Part shown: positions 3,745-7,103 of the stretch, one piece after another
Layout of the letters: the number at the start of each line of letters is the position of its first letter
How positions within the stretch are numbered: the first letter of the stretch is position 1
Assembly: GCA_964592255.1 (NCBI GenBank)
Contig: CAZQCI010000113.1
Coordinates: forward strand, 1-7,103
Direction of reading: 5' to 3'
Length of the DNA stretch: 7,103 bases
Source: CAZQCI01 sp964592255
Lineage (GTDB): Bacteria; UBA10199; SBBF01
Translations under genes and position numbers: made by a program
The notes under the pieces: generated by a model
What the model saw: the letters and a program-made list of their open reading frames with translations, nothing else
Told to the model about the DNA's origin: nothing
Database searches by the model: none

Positions 3745-5733
3745 TTAACCTGCCATCATCACAAACCCTGTAGTCGAAGCAATCACTCCTGATACGGGTA
3801 AAATACTAGAAGCGTTTGAGGCTGCCTGCTGGCTCTCTTCGGCTGTTGAGGGAGATGTCTCAAGTTCAGGACAAAATTTTAAAATGGCCGACATCTTATG
3901 AGGAAAACATGCTTGAAGAATTTTCGCCAAATCTAATCGGCTACCCCCTGATTGTAAAACATCCACAATCTTCTGACACTCTTCATCAGGCAAATTATCG
4001 ACAGCATCTACAAGGTTATAAGGAAGCCCTATGTCTTGTAGCAATTGATGTAGCACAACATCTTTCTCTTGTACGGCTACGGTTGTACCTGACTTATTAA
4101 TCACCTTCAGGTCGTTAGAGACTACCAAAGGACGAGGGTGTGTTGGAGTGTGTGCGTTGATGCTACCCTTGAACTGAGGAACCCTNNNNNNNNNNTAATA
4201 ATATGTCACCAAAGACTGGCGGGCCGTGGAAACCTCAATAGAATAGACAAATGGTTCCGCATATATTTTTCTAATTAGAGAGTGGTCTTGCGCTAGAGTT
4301 TTTAAAAAAGTTAAAGGATCAAAACGAGTTCCATCGGCAATAACAACATGAAGTTTTAGTCTCCCATTGTCGGAAAAAACATGAGAAGCGATAGCGGGTA
4401 TATTTGCAAATCTAAACCAATCTTCTATATAACGTGCCATCCGTTCTCTGGGTGTTAATAAATACCAGGCACGAGGATGAAGATAATCTTCACTACCTTC
4501 AAGGCTATTGCTTCGCACCTTAAAAGAAGCATCCCGTACACCTTGCCATCGACCCGCTAGATCTTGTTGTGGGCCTAGACGGAAAACATCGGGTGAGACT
4601 TTAGGAGATGGAGTGTAATCGTTCCATGCACGACCTAAAGACAATGAGTAACGTTGTGTTCCTAAATTCAAGTGAGGCAATAAGTCACGAGTTGCAGCAT
4701 TGCTATATCTTGCCAACAAAGCTAAGGTACGAATAGCTTCTTGTTGATAAGGCCCCCCACTCAAGACGGCTGATACAAACGTATTAAGAGGCATTTCTTG
4801 CAACATCTCCTGTGCGTTATCATGAATAGTACCCCTCCCCCTCATTGCTACTTCACCAATACGAGCAATAGAGTCGAGGGCTGGATGAAGGCGATGGCTT
4901 AAAATAATCAGCGAATAGACATCCCCTTGTATTGCCGCCTCAGTAAGGGCTGCATTCAATTTTAATTCTTCTGCTAAAAGACTGGCATCAACAGGTTCAA
5001 GACTTCCCGGATGGGGCATCTTTGGTTTATCATCCAACTGATTCAAAAAACTTTTCGCCAACAAGCTACGCGCTGTACGTAAAACATTATTATCAGGATT
5101 AGGGAGATCTGCTACGTGATCTAATACAGAACGGGCAACACCACTTAAACCACTATTTTTATCACGAGTAGCCTTACCCAAAATTTCCATCACAGTTGGG
5201 TTGCGCATAGACAATACTGCAAGCTGCAAGAAGGCTCGAGAACCTTCACCATCCCTCAATGACAATAACAATAAACTTCTAACCGCATTAGCCACTTGCG
5301 GGTAAGAAGATCCTTTTTTAAGCGCCAAGCTAGCAATATGGTCGACAACTTTTTCATCAACGGGTTGTGGTGGAGCAAGACGGCTAGTATAAACACCCGG
5401 TCGGTCGGCAAATCGGCTCGCTCCATGGGCGGCGGTATGAAAACCTTCTGCAAAAGCTGTGTTTAAAAAACTGACAGCCTCTACAAGTCTTGGAGCTGCA
5501 GAGGAAGCTTGAGCCCGCTCTAGAAAACCACTCATCAAACCCTGAAGAGCCCGGGGAGATAAGTCCAAACGATAATTATCTAATAAATCTGATGGATCTT
5601 GGCCTGCTAATAGAAGAGAGAAAACTCTCAAGTTATCGGGGCTAAAGACACGGCCATCAAAAGGACCTTCGGCTTGATGCTGAGCAATAACACTAATGGC
5701 TTGATCTACAGTTGAAATTGGATCTAAAGACAT
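3745..5733 (-). CDS. Unrecognised alpha-solenoid protein, paralogue of the upstream gene product; contains assembly gap
   Basis: I do not recognise this family. The product has about 662 residues, four of them undetermined (513-516) at the N-run. There is no signal peptide or membrane helix, so it looks cytoplasmic. Residues 1-350 are almost entirely helical with HEAT/ARM-like Leu/Ala spacing (for example QVANAVRSLLLLSLRDGEGS and VLRTARSLLAKSF), suggesting a binding scaffold. Residues about 336-512 match the start of the neighbouring protein (see the shared module). Residues 560-622 match the ~60-residue repeat found twice there. The last 15 residues are small and hydrophobic. I see no conserved catalytic motif. 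The start at 5733 lies only 14 bp after the upstream stop, with a weak GAAAG ribosome binding site, consistent with an operon. The same frame is open on both sides of the gap, but the true gap length is unknown. Confidence 0.8.
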   Translation of the reverse strand: MSLDPISTVDQAISVIAQHQAEGPFDGRVFSPDNLRVFSLLLAGQDPSDLLDNYRLDLSPRALQGLMSGFLERAQASSAAPRLVEAVSFLNTAFAEGFHTAAHGASRFADRPGVYTSRLAPPQPVDEKVVDHIASLALKKGSSYPQVANAVRSLLLLSLRDGEGSRAFLQLAVLSMRNPTVMEILGKATRDKNSGLSGVARSVLDHVADLPNPDNNVLRTARSLLAKSFLNQLDDKPKMPHPGSLEPVDASLLAEELKLNAALTEAAIQGDVYSLIILSHRLHPALDSIARIGEVAMRGRGTIHDNAQEMLQEMPLNTFVSAVLSGGPYQQEAIRTLALLARYSNAATRDLLPHLNLGTQRYSLSLGRAWNDYTPSPKVSPDVFRLGPQQDLAGRWQGVRDASFKVRSNSLEGSEDYLHPRAWYLLTPRERMARYIEDWFRFANIPAIASHVFSDNGRLKLHVVIADGTRFDPLTFLKTLAQDHSLIRKIYAEPFVYSIEVSTARQSLVTYYXXXXRVPQFKGSINAHTPTHPRPLVVSNDLKVINKSGTTVAVQEKDVVLHQLLQDIGLPYNLVDAVDNLPDEECQKIVDVLQSGGSRLDLAKILQACFPHKMSAILKFCPELETSPSTAEESQQAASNASSILPVSGVIASTTGFVMMAG
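3868..4056 (-). repeat. ~60-residue helical repeat, copy in the 662-residue protein
   Basis: Residues 560-622 carry LLQDIGL, then DNLPDEECQKIVDVLQSGG, then FPHKMSAILKF. The order and spacing match the repeat at residues 351-413 of the neighbouring protein (LLQDAGY, SNLPPEQIEELRTLLTSG, VPAWGEMIACN). The pattern of small helices with a central LPxE cap suggests a compact helical domain, perhaps for protein contacts. The similarity was found by eye. Confidence 0.6.
4186..4195. other. Assembly gap (ten N)
   Basis: Ten undetermined bases lie inside the 662-residue gene. The sister protein has about 30 extra residues at the aligned point, following the SVFIYR that pairs with SLVTYY here. The ten N may therefore stand for a longer missing stretch rather than exactly 10 bases. 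Confidence 0.95.
4198..4728 (-). repeat. Shared solenoid-end plus alpha/beta module, copy in the 662-residue protein
   Basis: Residues about 336-512 align by eye with residues 1-206 of the neighbouring protein. Matching landmarks, in order: TLALLARYSN...LPHLNL with SLKILQQRGN...ARQLNL; LGRAW with IGQAW; MARYIEDWFRFANIPAI with LLEDLLEGYLQQQGLKAL; DNGRLKLHVVI with KDGQRTLYLTV; FDPLTFLKTL with FKSVTFLKSL; HSLIRKI with HPLIRDL; and SLVTYY with SVFIYR. Strand-helix-strand spacing suggests an alpha/beta fold following the helical repeats. Confidence 0.65.
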
Positions 5734-5747
5734 AAAAAATTTTCTTT

Positions 5748-7103
5748 CTACCTTGTAGCTACACCAAGCAAACCGCTTTCTGCAGCGGTAACCAAAGCAC
5801 CTTCGAGCCCAGGAGTAGGCTCTGTTTCAAGAGTATCATCTTCTCCTAAGGAGAAATTTGTTGTATTACAGGCAATCATCTCTCCCCATGCTGGAACTAG
5901 TTGGGTTAATGCGGAACCAAGTTTCCCGTTATGAGCCCCACTTGTTAAAAGAGTTCTTAATTCTTCGATTTGTTCTGGGGGTAAATTAGAAATAGTGTCC
6001 GTATCGTCGGCTAAGTAACCATAACCAGCATCTTGTAAAAGTACGGCTAGACCTGTACTTTCATCTTCTTCTGGGAGTATTTCTTCCGACTCTACTGTTG
6101 TTACAACTTCACTCTCCGATTCTCCAGCATCAGCAGCTTGGGCTTCCGCCTCATAAACCGCAATAAGATCTGCCCATTCTGGGGATAAACCCGCTAAAGC
6201 ACGGGGAAGATCTTCAGATTTAAATGCTTCAAAGAGTTGAGCACGGCCTTCTAAATCTAACGACCTAAAATAATCTGTATCAATTAATCTATCATATATT
6301 GCTCCTTCTAAAGCACCCCTTAAGGCATCTTCATCAGGCGCGACACCTAGAGCTGGCTGAGAACGAGGCAACGCTAAACGAGTATCTCGATAAACAGGAG
6401 AATTAGCTCCTGCAATAATCTGCCAATCCTGATCCGGTACAGATAAGTCCCATTCCAAACCAGAACCATCTTCGGTTTGAATAGGTCGATAGATAAAAAC
6501 ACTATGTCCACCACCCACTACTTCAATCTGTGTTAAGTCACGAATTAAAGGATGTGGCCCTTGGGATAAAAGTTCCGCGGCGTGAACCAACGACTTTAAA
6601 AAAGTAACACTTTTAAATTCAATTATCTTATCTACAGTCAGGTAGAGGGTTCTTTGACCATCCTTATCATAAGCCGTAGTCACCAAAGCCTTAAGACCTT
6701 GTTGTTGCAAATAGCCCTCGAGCAGATCTTCCAACAAACCATCTGGGGTAAATCCTACCAGATCTCCACTCAGCAATAAACGATGAGGGGGACGCCGGCT
6801 TGAATCATGTGCAGCTAAATCCAATGGAGGCATCTCATCCCACAGTGTTAATTCCCCCAAAATACTGGGCTTGTGATCTTCCAATAATCCTCCAGCCCAG
6901 GCTTGACCAATGGGTCTTCTTAATAAATGAGAGATGGAGTCAACCTGTGCCCCTTTATTCCCTAAACCTTCCAAAGCAGGCCAAATAGGGTGAACTGGCA
7001 TACCTGGGGCTACTGGAAATCTTAAAGCCAACTGTCTTAAATTAAGCTGTCGAGCAAAAACTTGAACCTCTTGGTTTCCCCTTTGTTGTAATATTTTTAG
7101 GCT
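5748..7103 (-). CDS. Unrecognised protein, 5'-truncated paralogue of the 662-residue protein
   Basis: The frame is open to the window edge, so the N-terminus is missing; 451 residues are visible. An internal TTG at 7029-7031 could be called a start, but the 24 codons before it align with the sister protein (SLKILQQRGN...ARQLNL), so the gene continues past the edge. Visible parts: end of a helical region (1-65), the alpha/beta module (about 66-206), a spacer, helical repeat copy 1 (259-318), a very acidic linker (327-349, Glu/Ser-rich), helical repeat copy 2 (351-413), and a tail ending in small hydrophobic residues. No catalytic motif or membrane segment is visible. The stop lies 14 bp before the 662-residue gene, indicating co-transcription and a tandem duplication. 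The function is unknown; a scaffold or structural role is only a guess. Confidence 0.8.
   Translation of the reverse strand, partial: SLKILQQRGNQEVQVFARQLNLRQLALRFPVAPGMPVHPIWPALEGLGNKGAQVDSISHLLRRPIGQAWAGGLLEDHKPSILGELTLWDEMPPLDLAAHDSSRRPPHRLLLSGDLVGFTPDGLLEDLLEGYLQQQGLKALVTTAYDKDGQRTLYLTVDKIIEFKSVTFLKSLVHAAELLSQGPHPLIRDLTQIEVVGGGHSVFIYRPIQTEDGSGLEWDLSVPDQDWQIIAGANSPVYRDTRLALPRSQPALGVAPDEDALRGALEGAIYDRLIDTDYFRSLDLEGRAQLFEAFKSEDLPRALAGLSPEWADLIAVYEAEAQAADAGESESEVVTTVESEEILPEEDESTGLAVLLQDAGYGYLADDTDTISNLPPEQIEELRTLLTSGAHNGKLGSALTQLVPAWGEMIACNTTNFSLGEDDTLETEPTPGLEGALVTAAESGLLGVATR
5865..6053 (-). repeat. ~60-residue helical repeat, copy 2 in the truncated paralogue
   Basis: Residues 351-413 carry LLQDAGY, SNLPPEQIEELRTLLTSG and VPAWGEMIACN. 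This is the closest match to the single copy in the 662-residue protein: both begin LLQD(I/A)G and share NLP.E and (S/T)SG. It follows a 23-residue acidic linker. Confidence 0.6.
6150..6329 (-). repeat. ~60-residue helical repeat, copy 1 in the truncated paralogue
   Basis: Residues 259-318 carry LRGALEGAIYDRL, RSLDLEGRAQLFEAF and SPEWADLIAVYE. The helix order and the (S/V)P.W...IA ending match copy 2 (VPAWGEMIACN), but the LP cap is replaced by LD and a three-residue deletion is needed. It is more divergent than the other two copies, so this assignment is less sure. Confidence 0.45.
6486..7103 (-). repeat. Shared solenoid-end plus alpha/beta module, copy in the truncated paralogue
   Basis: Visible residues 1-206 align by eye with residues about 336-512 of the 662-residue protein through at least seven ordered landmarks, the strongest being FKSVTFLKSL against FDPLTFLKTL. 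Because the match starts at the first visible codon, the solenoid part of the paralogue probably extends past the window edge. Confidence 0.65.

Noticed and set aside
3816..4100. Plus-strand open frame
   Set aside because: It is antisense to the C-terminal repeat of the 662-residue protein, which is supported by its paralogue.
5256..5453. Second minus-strand frame inside the 662-residue gene
   Set aside because: It is a shadow of the helical region, with no start signal and no motif.
6800..6988. Plus-strand open frame
   Set aside because: It is antisense to the shared module of the truncated paralogue.
1..7103. CRISPR array, insertion sequence, rRNA or tRNA genes
   Set aside because: I saw no regularly spaced repeats, transposase frame, terminal inverted repeats or RNA gene signatures on either strand.

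Overview
The window is AT-rich by eye, apart from a more GC-balanced left end (about 1-135). It appears to come from a Gram-negative bacterium. The support is a probable exported metalloprotease with a lipoprotein-like leader, a protein with a beta-rich C-terminus ending in Phe, and a sigma-54 type promoter. Deltaproteobacterial or Bdellovibrio-like relatives are plausible, but this is inference and no marker gene fixes the lineage. A run of ten N at 4186-4195 shows that this is draft assembly sequence.

Left part (1-1884). A short minus-strand gene (24-287) has a signal peptide followed by a segment like the leader of some ammonium transporters. It is preceded by a near-consensus sigma-54 promoter (357-373) and an NtrC-like dyad (435-451), the expected control of a nitrogen-scavenging gene. 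The reading does not continue into a recognisable transporter. Divergent from it lies a YacP/Rae1-type NYN-domain nuclease gene (549-1079). Next comes a two-gene toxin-antitoxin operon: a ribbon-helix-helix antitoxin (1220-1477) and a PIN-domain RNase toxin (1474-1884). They overlap at ATGA and are preceded by a perfect 9+9 bp palindrome (1191-1211), a good candidate operator.

Middle (1881-2768). A minus-strand metzincin-like metalloprotease with a GTG start ends tail-to-tail with the toxin gene, overlapping it by 4 bp. Its leader holds two dyads (2641-2657 and 2675-2700).

Right part (2769-7103). Three minus-strand genes, apparently co-directional, read from the right edge: a 5'-truncated 451-residue protein (5748-7103), a 662-residue protein (3745-5733) and a 284-residue protein (2769-3623). 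None matches a family I recognise. The first two are tandem paralogues sharing a helical solenoid end, an alpha/beta module, and a roughly 60-residue helical repeat (two copies in the first, one in the second). The 284-residue protein has a Pro/Ser/Gln-rich linker and a beta-rich C-terminal half. It is separated from the pair by a perfect 12-bp inverted repeat that could attenuate transcription. This cluster is the best candidate for something undescribed.

No gene-free stretch exceeds 300 bases; the longest is 288-548. I see no RNA gene, CRISPR array or insertion sequence.
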